NCBI RefSeq assembly: GCF_016918035.1
Contig: NZ_JAERWK010000008.1
Location: 412,796 to 476,795, forward strand
Direction: 5' to 3'
Source of the DNA: Nakamurella leprariae
Lineage (GTDB): Bacteria; Actinomycetota; Actinomycetes; Mycobacteriales; Nakamurellaceae
Length of the DNA stretch: 64,000 nucleotides
Shown here: positions 41,898 through 50,977 of the stretch, one piece after another
Position numbering within the stretch: position 1 is the first letter of the stretch
Layout of the letters: each line of letters begins with the position of its first letter
Translations under genes and position numbers: made by a program
The notes under the pieces: model-generated
What the model was told of the DNA's origin: nothing
The model's input: only the letters and a program-made list of their open reading frames with translations
The model's database searches: none

Positions 41898-42722
41898 GTG
41901 ACCACAGGGAACATCGGCGTGCCCGGCAGCACCACACTGCCCGGCCAGCGGGCGATGGGCATCGACATCGGGGGCACGGGGATCAAGGGCGGCATCGTCG
42001 ACCTCGGCACCGGGGAGCTGGTCACCGACCGGTTCCGGTTGGACACGCCGCAACCGGCCACGCCGGATGCGGTGGCCGAGACGGTGGCCAAGGTGGCCGC
42101 CAACTTCGACTACACCGGGCCGGTCGGCGTGGACTTCCCCGGTGTCGTGATGGACGGGGTCGTGCAGACGGCGGCCAACGTGGACAAGGCGTGGATCGGC
42201 ACGTCCCTGCTCGAGACCGTCGGGCCGAAGCTGCCCGGGCCGTCGTTCTTCCTGAACGACGCGGACGCGGCCGGGCTGGCCGAGGTGCGGTACGGCGTCG
42301 GCGCCGGCCACCGCGGGCTGGTCGTCATGGTCACCTTCGGCACCGGCGTCGGCATCGCCCTGATCCACGACGGCAAGCTGGTGCCCAACGCCGAGCTCGG
42401 CCACATCGAGATCGACGGCCACGACGCCGAGACCAAGGCGGCCGCCTCGGCCCGGGAGCGGGAGGAACTCTCCTGGGAGAAGTGGGCCAAGCGGGCGTCC
42501 AAGTACCTCAGGACGCTCGAGCAGCTGATCTGGCCGGAGCTGTTCATCCTCGGAGGCGGGATCTCCAAGCGTCCCGAGAAGTGGGTGCCGCACCTGAAGT
42601 GCCGGACCCCGCTCAAGGTGGCCGAGCTCATCAACAACGCCGGCATCGTCGGCTCGGCCCTGGCCGCCTTCGAGGCGGCCCAGGTGGGCGCGGTGGTCCC
42701 GGGAGCCGGCTCGCCGCGCTGA
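41898..42722 (+). CDS. ppgK: Polyphosphate glucokinase
   Basis: The 274-residue ROK-type kinase has GIDIGGTGIKGGIVDL (phosphate 1), FPGVVMDGVVQTAANVDKAW, NDADAAGLAEVRYG, FGTGVGIAL (phosphate 2), ELGHIEIDG and GGGISKRPEKW. It phosphorylates glucose using polyphosphate or ATP. GTG 41898 follows GAGAGGA. It is separated from cei by 168 bp with tandem repeats and ends at a strong shared hairpin. Its place just upstream of sigA is conserved, although an LLM oxidoreductase gene intervenes here. Confidence 0.95.
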   Translation: MTTGNIGVPGSTTLPGQRAMGIDIGGTGIKGGIVDLGTGELVTDRFRLDTPQPATPDAVAETVAKVAANFDYTGPVGVDFPGVVMDGVVQTAANVDKAWIGTSLLETVGPKLPGPSFFLNDADAAGLAEVRYGVGAGHRGLVVMVTFGTGVGIALIHDGKLVPNAELGHIEIDGHDAETKAAASAREREELSWEKWAKRASKYLRTLEQLIWPELFILGGGISKRPEKWVPHLKCRTPLKVAELINNAGIVGSALAAFEAAQVGAVVPGAGSPR

Positions 42723-42737
42723 ACGGCGCAGACACCG

Positions 42738-42773
42738 GACGGCCGGCCCCGGATCGCTCCCGGGCCGGCCGTC
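42738..42773. terminator. GC hairpin between convergent ppgK and LLM genes
   Basis: The arms 42738-42752 and 42759-42773 pair over about 14 bp with one bulged C and a 6-base loop. It lies in the 76-bp convergent gap and can end both transcripts. Confidence 0.7.
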
Positions 42774-42798
42774 GGTCGTGCGACGGGGACCGCTCCGC

Positions 42799-44013
42799 TC
42801 AGCGGATGTGGATCTGGGCGTCCTTGCCGTAGTACTGCTGGGTGGCCTGGGTGATGGCCTGGACGACCCCGGCCCCGAGCTGCTGGGCGTGGGCCGAGTG
42901 GTAGTCGAGGCTGGCCACCCGGTTGCGGTTCGACCGGCGGAAGTACGGGATGACCTCGTCGGCGAACAGCTCGTAGGAGCGCTTGGTCGCCTCCCAGTCC
43001 GCCATGTCGTAGTGGATGATCAGGAAGGTGCCGAAGCCACCGGTCTTGGAGATCATCGCCTCGATGGCGGCGATGGCCTCGTCCGGGGTGCCGATGACGG
43101 CGGAGCCGAACGACGGCCAGCCCTCGCCGCGCAGCTGGTCGATGGCCGACTGCGGATCCCGGCCCCACGGGAACTGGATGCCGCCGCCGGCCTTCTCCAG
43201 GTAGTCCACGTGGTGCAGGATGCGCCGGCGGACGGCCTTGTCGGCCTCCTCGCGCGACTCGGCCAGGAACATCGGGGTCACCACGCGCCAGCCGGCCCGG
43301 TTCGGGGTGTGCCCGTGCTTCTCGGACTCGGTGACGTAGACGTCCCAGTTGCGGTCGAGCGCGTCGAAGCCGGCCTTGTCGCCGGCGGCCAGCGACAGCA
43401 GCGTGCCGCCGTGCTTGCCGGCCAGCACCGACCCGGACGGGGTGACGGTGGAGGCGACGGCGATCTCGATGCCGTCCGGCGACACCGGGAGCAGCTGGGC
43501 CCGGGCGTCGTGCAGCTCGAACCAGTCGGTCTTGGCGTTGACCACGTTGCCCTTGAGCAGCTCGACGATCGCCTCGAGCGACTCGCCCTGCATGCGGCGT
43601 TGGTCCGGCGGGTCGATGCCCATCATGATCGCGTCGAGCGGCAGCTTGCCCGGGCCGACGCCGAGGATGACCCGGCCGTTGGACTGGTGGTCCAGCTGGG
43701 CGATCCGGTCGGCCACCAGCAGCGGGTGGTGGTAGGGCAGCGAGAAGACACCGGTGCCGAACTTGATCCGGTGGGTGTGCTCGACCGCCGCGGCGATGAA
43801 CAGGTCGGGGGCGGGGACGTTCTCGATCCCCCCGGAGTGGTGCTCCCCCATCCAGTACTCGTCGAAGCCGAGGTGGTCAGCGTGCTTCGCGAGGTCGATG
43901 TCGCGACGGATCTGGAGGGTGGGGTTCCCCGTCATGGGGTGGTACGGCGCCTGGAAGATCCCGAACTTGATGGTCTCGGGACGGAAGGGCGCCGCAGAGT
44001 CGTCATTGGCCAT
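42799..44013 (-). CDS. LLM-class flavin/F420-dependent monooxygenase-like protein
   Basis: The 404-residue luciferase-fold protein shows IKFGIFQAPYHPMTGNPTLQ, KHADHLGFDEYWMGEHHSGG, FGTGVFSLPYHHPLLVADRI, RVILGVGPGKLPLDAIMMG and a C-terminal TFLIIHYDMADWEATKRS. It resembles limonene/alkanal monooxygenase-like members that use reduced FMN or F420; the substrate is unknown. ATG 44013 is preceded at 54 bp by a perfect 16-bp palindrome, a probable repressor site. It interrupts the conserved ppgK-sigA linkage and so looks like a lineage-specific insertion. Confidence 0.9.
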   Translation of the reverse strand: MANDDSAAPFRPETIKFGIFQAPYHPMTGNPTLQIRRDIDLAKHADHLGFDEYWMGEHHSGGIENVPAPDLFIAAAVEHTHRIKFGTGVFSLPYHHPLLVADRIAQLDHQSNGRVILGVGPGKLPLDAIMMGIDPPDQRRMQGESLEAIVELLKGNVVNAKTDWFELHDARAQLLPVSPDGIEIAVASTVTPSGSVLAGKHGGTLLSLAAGDKAGFDALDRNWDVYVTESEKHGHTPNRAGWRVVTPMFLAESREEADKAVRRRILHHVDYLEKAGGGIQFPWGRDPQSAIDQLRGEGWPSFGSAVIGTPDEAIAAIEAMISKTGGFGTFLIIHYDMADWEATKRSYELFADEVIPYFRRSNRNRVASLDYHSAHAQQLGAGVVQAITQATQQYYGKDAQIHIR

Positions 44014-44695
44014 GACGGCAGTGTGACACGGGAGGCGGACGGGCGGGCGATCGGAACAACCTCTGACCGACCGATCGGTCGGGAGCTGCCGTCTCCTCGC
44101 CCGGTCTCCGTTGTCGCTGGTCCATGGTCCGCCCGGGGACGACCGGCCACTCGCCCGCTGAGACCTTCCGCGGATGTGAGGCACGGCGGCCGACCAGTTG
44201 GGCGGTCGCGCCGATCGGCGGATGCGAACCGCCTTCCGGTCGCCATGTGGACGCCACCACGACCGCCGACCCGCGCCGGTCACCGTGATGCCCGGGCGCG
44301 CGTGCGGTGTCCGTCACCCCGCGCTCCGCGGCGACGTCACCCGGTGCGGCCATCGGGACCACCCGGTCGGACCCGACGCTTCCTCCCCAGCGAAGGCACA
44401 CTGGAGCGCGGCCACGCAGTGCAGTCGTGGCCCGACCGGCTCGCCGGTACACTGGAACGGTCGCGAAACGGCAGGAAGAACTTCGGAAACACGTGGGAAG
44501 CGGACGTCGATATCACCGCTGGACGGCAACGACGGACGGCACGACGACACCCGGCTGATCCCGGGGCCGGCGTACCACTTCGGTGGCACCACCGGCACCG
44601 ATGTCATCGACACCCGTCTCCCCCGACCACGGCCCGCCGCCGCGCGGACCGTGATCCTGCATCTGGCAAGCGATCATCGACGCGAAAGGGCTTCT
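44014..44695. other. 682-bp divergent region upstream of sigA
   Basis: No gene is supported. It holds the operator-like palindrome near the LLM gene and the sigA promoter region; TACACT at 44448-44453 is a possible -10, which would give a sigA leader of about 240 bases. I did not recognise a riboswitch or small RNA. Confidence 0.55.
44067..44082. promoter_or_regulatory. Perfect 16-bp palindrome, TetR-type operator candidate
   Basis: CCGACCGATCGGTCGG is a perfect palindrome 54-69 bases upstream of the LLM start. GACCGA/TCGGTC half-sites are common in operators of TetR-family repressors. No regulator gene is adjacent. Confidence 0.55.
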
Positions 44696-46090
<1,395 letters not shown>

Positions 46091-46112
46091 GAACCACGCG
46101 TCCACGCGGTGC

Positions 46113-46150
46113 CCACAGGGGGGCGCCCCGGCCGGGGCGGCCCCCTGTGG
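46113..46150 (+). terminator. sigA hairpin terminator
   Basis: The arms 46113-46131 and 46132-46150 pair over 19 bp with a single mismatch; the central GGCC would form the apex. It starts 23 bases after the sigA stop. Confidence 0.75.
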
Positions 46151-46207
46151 CGTTGGTGGCTGCGATCTCGCTGAGTGGACGGCCGTCGGGCGGGGCACCA
46201 TCGGACC

Positions 46208-46780
46208 ATGAGTGATCCGACCTCGAACCTCTCCCAGTCCCCCGACGCCGCGGTCGCCGGCGACACCACCAGCGCCGCGGACGTGAGCACCGGCGCGGCC
46301 ACCGACCCGTCGTCCGGAGCTGGCTCGTCGGAGGTGAGCACCCCCGCGCTGACCGAGCCGTCGACCGGGGCGGACACGGACCAGCCGCACACGGCCGCCG
46401 ACACCGACGACCAGCAGGACGTGCCCGCGGCGGGTACGCCGGGCGATGTCGACCCGGACCGGGAGGACGTCGACCGGCCGCACGCGACGTCGGGCTCGAT
46501 CCGCACCGGCATCGCCGAGGACACCCCGGCGGAGGGCGCGTCGGGCGACACCACCACCGATCGCGGCCCGGACTACCGGGTCGAGGCGGACCTGACCACG
46601 CCGGGCATCCGGGAGGCCGACGACCGGCTGGCCCGCAGCCAGGACGAGCTCGAGGACGCCAAGGGGGTCGCCGCGCAGCTGCGCGGGGACCTGCTGCCGG
46701 ACGGACCCGAGGACCAGCCGGGCCCGGACCTGCCGGCCGCGCCGTCGGCGGAGACCGCCGCGGAGCAGCCGCGCGACTGA
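46208..46780 (+). CDS. Acidic low-complexity hypothetical protein
   Basis: From ATG 46208 the frame encodes 190 residues, very rich in Asp, Thr, Ser, Ala and Pro over the first 130. A more ordered tail follows: YRVEADLTTPGIREADDRLA then RSQDELEDAKGVAAQLRGD, a likely helix or short coiled coil. There is no signal peptide, membrane helix or known domain. A longer start at 46175 exists. Codon third-position GC is as high as in neighbours, which supports coding. It converges on the M56 peptidase gene with a 10-bp gap. Confidence 0.5.
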   Translation: MSDPTSNLSQSPDAAVAGDTTSAADVSTGAATDPSSGAGSSEVSTPALTEPSTGADTDQPHTAADTDDQQDVPAAGTPGDVDPDREDVDRPHATSGSIRTGIAEDTPAEGASGDTTTDRGPDYRVEADLTTPGIREADDRLARSQDELEDAKGVAAQLRGDLLPDGPEDQPGPDLPAAPSAETAAEQPRD

Positions 46781-46790
46781 CCGGGACCGG

Positions 46791-47873
46791 TCACCGCCAG
46801 CCGATGACCAGCAGCACCGTCGGCGTGGCCACCAGCACCAGCGCCACGGCGTAGGTCAGGACGGCGGTCGACCGGGCCGGCGGCCGCTCCTGCAGCAGCC
46901 GCTGCACCCGACCGGCCACCCCGCTCGGGCCGGCCGGCCCGGGGCCGTGGTCCGCGGCGACCGGCGACCCGGCAGGCTCGGCGTCCGGCTCGACCTCGGC
47001 GCCGCCGGCAAGGGCCACCCGGGCCAGCGCCCCGGCCAGTATCCGACGCCGATCGGGGCCGCCCGGAGCCGAGGCCATCCGGGTGACCGCGGCGTCGTCG
47101 GCCAGCATCTCGATCAGCCCCGCGGCGGCCGCGCGGGCGGCCCGCACGCCGGGGATCCGGCCCAGCGTCACCGCCCAGGCCTGGAACGGCAGGGCGACCA
47201 GGTCGTGCCGCGACCGCAGGTGCGCCCGCTCGTGCTCGATCACCCCGGTCAGCTCGTCGGCACGCAGCAACGTCACCAGTCCGGCGGTGAGGACGATCCG
47301 GGAGTGCCACCCCGGCACCGTGTAGGCCAGTGCACGGTCGTCGTCGAGGATGCTGACGTCGACGGCCCCAGCCAGCACCGCGTCGCGCTCGTGCGTGGTG
47401 GCCGCCGGACCGGTGCCGGCCGGCGCGGCTCGCACCGACGGCCGGGTGAGCAGGTCCAGGACCTGCCGGTGCGCGCGCCGCCGGCGCACCGTCAGCACCG
47501 CGCTGCGCACCAGCACGCTGAACAGCACGGCCGCGATCACCGCGGACGCGATCCCAGCCGCCAGACGCCAGCCCTGCACCGCGGCGGGCCAGGTCCCGTC
47601 GAGCAACAGTGATCGGCCCGCGGTGATCAGCGCCGTCGCCAGGTTGTGTCCCAACGGCTCGACCGCGATCACCACCCCGGCCCCGACCAGGGACAGGCCC
47701 GCACCGAGGCACACGGCCTGCCACAGCACCAGCGCGGCGCGAGGCGACCGGCTCGGCCAGTGTGCGCGGGCCAGCAGCGCCGACACCGGCCCGGTGAGCA
47801 GCACCGCGAGCAGCGCCAGGCCACCGGCCAGGGCCCAGGCGGGGATGCCGCTGGAGCCAGCGAGGGAGGTCAC
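46791..47873 (-). CDS. M56-family (BlaR1-like) membrane metallopeptidase
   Basis: The 360-residue protein has four membrane helices (about 12-35, 45-70, 105-125, 335-357) and the zinc-peptidase motif VIEHERAHLRSRHD (HExxH as HERAH), with ADELTGVIEHE and MLADDAAV in the M56 pattern. M56 proteins paired with BlaI/MecI-type repressors sense cell-wall stress and lead to cleavage of the repressor. It lacks a C-terminal penicillin-binding sensor. The blaI-like gene is 111 bp upstream on the same strand, with hairpins between. Confidence 0.9.
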   Translation of the reverse strand: MTSLAGSSGIPAWALAGGLALLAVLLTGPVSALLARAHWPSRSPRAALVLWQAVCLGAGLSLVGAGVVIAVEPLGHNLATALITAGRSLLLDGTWPAAVQGWRLAAGIASAVIAAVLFSVLVRSAVLTVRRRRAHRQVLDLLTRPSVRAAPAGTGPAATTHERDAVLAGAVDVSILDDDRALAYTVPGWHSRIVLTAGLVTLLRADELTGVIEHERAHLRSRHDLVALPFQAWAVTLGRIPGVRAARAAAAGLIEMLADDAAVTRMASAPGGPDRRRILAGALARVALAGGAEVEPDAEPAGSPVAADHGPGPAGPSGVAGRVQRLLQERPPARSTAVLTYAVALVLVATPTVLLVIGWR

Positions 47874-47946
47874 GGGATCAGGACGCTTCCGGGATGTCGA
47901 CAGCAGGGATCCTGCACGGTCTCAGCAGCTCCGGCAGGCACCGCAG

Positions 47947-47982
47947 CCGGTCCCGCGCAGGACCGGGGCGCGCCCGCGCCCC
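47947..47982 (-). terminator. Two overlapping hairpins between blaI-like and M56 genes
   Basis: Stem A pairs 47947-47953 with 47960-47966; stem B pairs 47965-47972 with 47975-47982. They share two bases, so they compete. Stem B starts 2 bases after the repressor stop. The layout could be a terminator or an attenuator that sets peptidase levels below repressor levels. Confidence 0.5.
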
Positions 47983-47984
47983 GA

Positions 47985-48332
47985 TCACCGTCCGTCGAGA
48001 GCCCGGCGCAGCGCCTCCAGATCGGGCGCGGACACCGAGCCGACGAACCGGGCGAGTGCCGCGTCCCGGTCGGTGGCCGTGTCGAGCACCTGGTGCATCA
48101 GCGCGGCCGTGTGTTCCTCACGACTGGCCACTGCCGCATACAGGTGCGCCCGCCCGTCCCGGATGCGGCGGACGACCCCCTTGCCCTCCAACCGCGACAG
48201 CACGGTCAGCACGGTGGTCACGGCGAGCTCGCGCCCGGGCAGAGCGTCGGCCACGGCCCGGGCGGTCATCGGCGCGCCGGCGTCCCACAGCACGTCGATC
48301 ACCGCGCGTTCGAGTTCCCCGCGTCCGGCCAC
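47985..48332 (-). CDS. BlaI/MecI/CopY-family repressor
   Basis: The 115-residue protein is a BlaI-type winged helix: LERAVIDVLWDAGAPMTARAV, LAVTTVLTVLSRLEGKGVV, HLYAAVASREEHTAALM, with a C-terminal dimerisation helix. GTG 48332 is 6 bases after AGGAGG; GTG 48335 would be too close. A palindromic operator lies 27-50 bases upstream, between it and the divergent LuxR HTH gene. The M56 peptidase downstream is its expected antirepressor. No beta-lactamase gene is adjacent, so the regulon is probably a wall-stress response or the system itself. Confidence 0.92.
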   Translation of the reverse strand: MAGRGELERAVIDVLWDAGAPMTARAVADALPGRELAVTTVLTVLSRLEGKGVVRRIRDGRAHLYAAVASREEHTAALMHQVLDTATDRDAALARFVGSVSAPDLEALRRALDGR

Positions 48333-48358
48333 CACTGTCCTCCTTGCTCCGTGGACCA

Positions 48359-48382
48359 TTCTACGCCACGTAGAACTTCTAC
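48359..48382. promoter_or_regulatory. BlaI-type operator with three alternating half-sites
   Basis: TTCTACG (48359-48365), CCA, CGTAGAA (48369-48375), C, TTCTAC (48377-48382): each neighbour pair is an inverted repeat. CTAC/GTAG half-sites are typical of BlaI/MecI operators. It lies just upstream of the blaI-like gene and covers -47 to -24 of the leaderless LuxR-type gene, so it could repress both. Confidence 0.75.
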
Positions 48383-48393
48383 AATGTGTCGAA

Positions 48394-48399
48394 TATGCT
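48394..48399 (+). promoter_or_regulatory. -10 box TATGCT for leaderless LuxR HTH gene
   Basis: TATGCT lies 6 bases before the ATG at 48406. The BlaI-type operator ends 11 bases upstream of it, overlapping the -35 position. Confidence 0.5.
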
Positions 48400-48405
48400 G
48401 AGGGC

Positions 48406-48636
48406 ATGATCACCGCCACCGCACCCGGTGCGCTCACGACCCTGACCCCGCGCGAGCGACAGGTGCTCGAGCTGCTGACCACCGGGCTGACCAACCGGGC
48501 CATCGGCCGGTCGCTCGGAGTGGCCGAGAAGACGGTGAAGAACACCGTCACCTCGGTGCTGGCCAAGCTGGGCGTGCACAGCCGGACCGAGGCCGCGGTC
48601 GCGCTCACCGTGCAGCGCCTCGCCCCCACCGGCTGA
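48406..48636 (+). CDS. Free-standing LuxR-type HTH protein
   Basis: The 76-residue protein is little more than a LuxR/GerE DNA-binding domain: TPRERQVLELLTTGLTNRAI, RSLGVAEKTVKNTVTSVLAK and LGVHSRTEAAVALTVQRL. No receiver or sensor domain is fused, as in GerE-like stand-alone regulators. It is divergent from the blaI-like repressor and probably shares its operator, tying it to the same cell-envelope signal. Its targets are unknown. Confidence 0.85.
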   Translation: MITATAPGALTTLTPRERQVLELLTTGLTNRAIGRSLGVAEKTVKNTVTSVLAKLGVHSRTEAAVALTVQRLAPTG

Positions 48637-48706
48637 GCCCGCCCACCCGGAACGAGCCGATCGCCACGCCGCGCCCGGATTGTCGTCGCGGCATCGATCA
48701 GGTCTG

Positions 48707-49711
48707 ATGGCTCCTGTGAGCGCCGACACCGCACCCGCCGACGGATCCCCCCGACTCGAGCACAGCGGTCGCATCACGCTGCGCTTCCTGGCCGCGCCCA
48801 CCGACGTGGCCGACCTGGGCGGCGCCGCGGTGTCGGCCGGTCGGGTACTGGAGTGGATCGACAAGGCCGCGTACGCCTGCGCGGTCGGCTGGAGCGCCAG
48901 CTACTGCGTGACGGTGTACGTCGGCAACGTCAGCTTCTCCCGGCCGATCCAGTCCGGCCAGATCGTCGAGGTGCACGCCCGGCTCGTGTACACCGGGCGG
49001 ACCAGCATGCACATCGAGGTCACCGTCACCTCGGGTGATCCGCAGGACGGCAGGCAGTTCCCGACCACGTCCTGCACCGTGGTGTTCGTCGCGGTCGGCG
49101 AGGGCGGCACGCCGGTCGCGGTGCCGCCGTGGCGCCCGGTCACCGAGGACGACCGGCACCGCGAGACCACTGCGCGGGACAAGGTTCAGCTGCGGTCGGA
49201 CATCGAGGCGGCCATGAAGGAGCAGACCTACTCGTCACAGGGGTCGGCGCCCACGGCCACGTTGCGGTTCCTGGCCGCGCCGACCGACGTCAACTGGGGC
49301 GGAAAGACGCACGGCGGCACCGTGATGCGGTGGATCGACGAGGCCGCCTCGGTGTGCGCCGGGGGGTGGAGCGGACTGACCGGGGTGGCCGTCTACTCCG
49401 GCGGCATCCGGTTCTACCGACCCGTGCTCATCGGCCACCTGGTCCAGGTGGAGGCGCGGCTGCTCTACACCGGGCGGACCAGCATGCACGTGTCCGTACA
49501 TGTGCGGTCGACCGATCCCAAGCGTCCGGACGAGATGGCCCTGACCACGCACTGCCTGACCGTCTTCGTGGCGCTGGACGACGAGCGGCGGCCGACGCCG
49601 GTGCCGCGCTGGGTCCCGGTGACCGACGAGGACCGGCAGCTGCACGCGCACGCCCGCCATCTGATGCAGCTGCGGGCGCGGCTCAAGCCGCCGACCCCGG
49701 CTGTTGGCTGA
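48707..49711 (+). CDS. Double-hotdog acyl-CoA thioesterase
   Basis: The 334-residue protein carries two tandem hotdog domains of the YciA/acyl-CoA thioesterase type (about 18-150 and 180-315). They share TLRFLAAPTDV, a Gly-rich stretch before a WIDxAA helix (VLEWIDKAAYACAVGW; VMRWIDEAASVCAGGW), and YTGRTSMH. The first copy reads ADLGGAAVSAGRVLEW where the second keeps NWGGKTHGGTVMRW; in this family the Asn of NxxGxxHGG is functional, so copy 1 may be catalytically poor. It would hydrolyse acyl-CoA to free acid. ATG 48707 or GTG 48716 may start it. Confidence 0.9.
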   Translation: MAPVSADTAPADGSPRLEHSGRITLRFLAAPTDVADLGGAAVSAGRVLEWIDKAAYACAVGWSASYCVTVYVGNVSFSRPIQSGQIVEVHARLVYTGRTSMHIEVTVTSGDPQDGRQFPTTSCTVVFVAVGEGGTPVAVPPWRPVTEDDRHRETTARDKVQLRSDIEAAMKEQTYSSQGSAPTATLRFLAAPTDVNWGGKTHGGTVMRWIDEAASVCAGGWSGLTGVAVYSGGIRFYRPVLIGHLVQVEARLLYTGRTSMHVSVHVRSTDPKRPDEMALTTHCLTVFVALDDERRPTPVPRWVPVTDEDRQLHAHARHLMQLRARLKPPTPAVG

Positions 49712-49734
49712 CGGACGGGACCGGCGGGGCCGGC

Positions 49735-50160
49735 TCAGTCGGGGCTGTCCGGCAGCGGCAGCGACCGCAGGTCCCGGCGCAGCGGGTGCTCCGGGGGGAT
49801 CTCGACCAGGACCAGCGGGGTGCCGTCCGGGTCGGAGATCCACAGCTCCTTGAGTCCCCACGGCTCGAGCTGGGGTCCGCGCTCCAGCGTCACCCCGGCG
49901 GCGGCCAGGCGAGCGGCCTCCGCGTCCACGTCGCGGACCTGCACCCAGATGGCCACGCTGCTGGGCGCGTCGGCCGGGGCGGCGCGGCCGGACACCTCGA
50001 TCTGGCTGGCGCCCGCGTAGAACACCTGCCCGGGCGTCTCGGGCGGGCCGAACTCGCGGCTGATGGCCAGCCCGAGGACGTCGCGGTAGAAGGCCTGGGT
50101 CACGATCGGGTCGCGCGGTCGCAGGATGATCCGGCTGGCGAGGACGTCCACCTGCGCCAT
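49735..50160 (-). CDS. Glyoxalase/VOC-superfamily protein
   Basis: The 141-residue protein has the VOC pattern of two beta-alpha-beta-beta-beta repeats: ASRIILRPRDPIVTQAFYRD then GLAISREFG, and IWVQVRDVDAEAARLAAAGV then ELWISDPDGTPLVLVEIPPE. Metal-ligand positions include the Glu in VLVEIPP. VOC proteins act as dioxygenases, isomerases or antibiotic-binding proteins; the activity here is unknown. ATG 50160 gives the standard length; the longer frame to 50340 is non-homologous. It converges on the thioesterase gene. Confidence 0.85.
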   Translation of the reverse strand: MAQVDVLASRIILRPRDPIVTQAFYRDVLGLAISREFGPPETPGQVFYAGASQIEVSGRAAPADAPSSVAIWVQVRDVDAEAARLAAAGVTLERGPQLEPWGLKELWISDPDGTPLVLVEIPPEHPLRRDLRSLPLPDSPD

Positions 50161-50604
50161 CCTTCCCGATCGACCGGACGTCGGCTGCGCCCGGGCGGTG
50201 CACTCGGCTCGCTCCCCCCGCTCGTCACGCTTCGTCACGGTCGTGGAAGACTGCCACGTTCCGGTCGTGTCACGAACAGCTTTCCGGCCGATCACGAACG
50301 GCCCCGGATCTGTTCGCTCCCGGCGAATGCGGCGGTTCACACACCGTTCGGCCGCAGGTCACCTGGCACCATGAAGTCAGTCCGGCCAGCCGGCCGGACT
50401 GCACCGGGGTTCGTTCCGGTCACCGTCGGTGTCGCCGACGACGGCCGGGGTACAGCTCCGATGCCCGCTCACTCCCACCGCCGGGGTGGGCGCGGAAGGA
50501 ATCCGCCGCCCATGTCGTTGACCCATCAGCGACACCCGCACCATCGCACCAGGCCGCGGACCGGTACCACCGGCTCGCGACAGCACCGACCGAGGGAGGA
50601 CGTC
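50161..50604. other. 444-bp divergent intergenic region
   Basis: No gene is supported. It separates the VOC gene (left) and the DUF7455 gene (right) and must carry both promoters; I see no clear operator or riboswitch. Confidence 0.5.
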
Positions 50605-50817
50605 ATGACCGAGACCTTGACCAGAGAGGCGTTGACCGCTGCCGATCGGTGTGATCGCTGCGGAGCCGCCGCCGTGGTGCGGGCCGTTCTCCCCACCGGC
50701 GGTGAGCTGCTGTTCTGCGGTCACCACGCGAACAAGCACTCCGAGCGCCTCGGCGAGCTGGCCGCCACCATCGAGGACACCCGCGGCGAGGCAGCCGTCG
50801 TGGCGGACGCCCGCTGA
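50605..50817 (+). CDS. DUF7455 zinc-ribbon-like small protein
   Basis: The 70-residue protein reads TAADRCDRCGAAAVVRAVLP, then ELLFCGHHANKHSERL: CxxC plus CGHH make a likely zinc site. This is the actinobacterial DUF7455 family, often encoded near sigA, with unknown function. ATG 50605 follows GAGGGAGGA, a strong ribosome binding site. A hairpin follows the stop. Confidence 0.88.
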   Translation: MTETLTREALTAADRCDRCGAAAVVRAVLPTGGELLFCGHHANKHSERLGELAATIEDTRGEAAVVADAR

Positions 50818-50850
50818 CCTCCGCACCGGAGCTCCGCTCCGGACCGCCCC

Positions 50851-50881
50851 CAGGGGCGTGGCGCCCGGCGTCACGCCCCTG
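50851..50881 (+). terminator. Hairpin after DUF7455 gene
   Basis: CAGGGGCGTG (50851-50860) pairs perfectly with CACGCCCCTG (50872-50881) around an 11-base loop, 34 bases after the stop. Confidence 0.65.
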
Positions 50882-50977
50882 AGGCGTCTCTGCACCGTGC
50901 GCCGCGATCGTCGGGTCGGTCGCCCAGGTGCGGCATCATGACCGGGCCTGCATGGCACGACCCGCGGAAGGACCCCC

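Noticed and set aside
44454..44520. GGAAC near the sigA promoter considered as an ECF-type promoter
   Set aside because: No GTT lies at 16-19 bases downstream; only the -35-like half is present.
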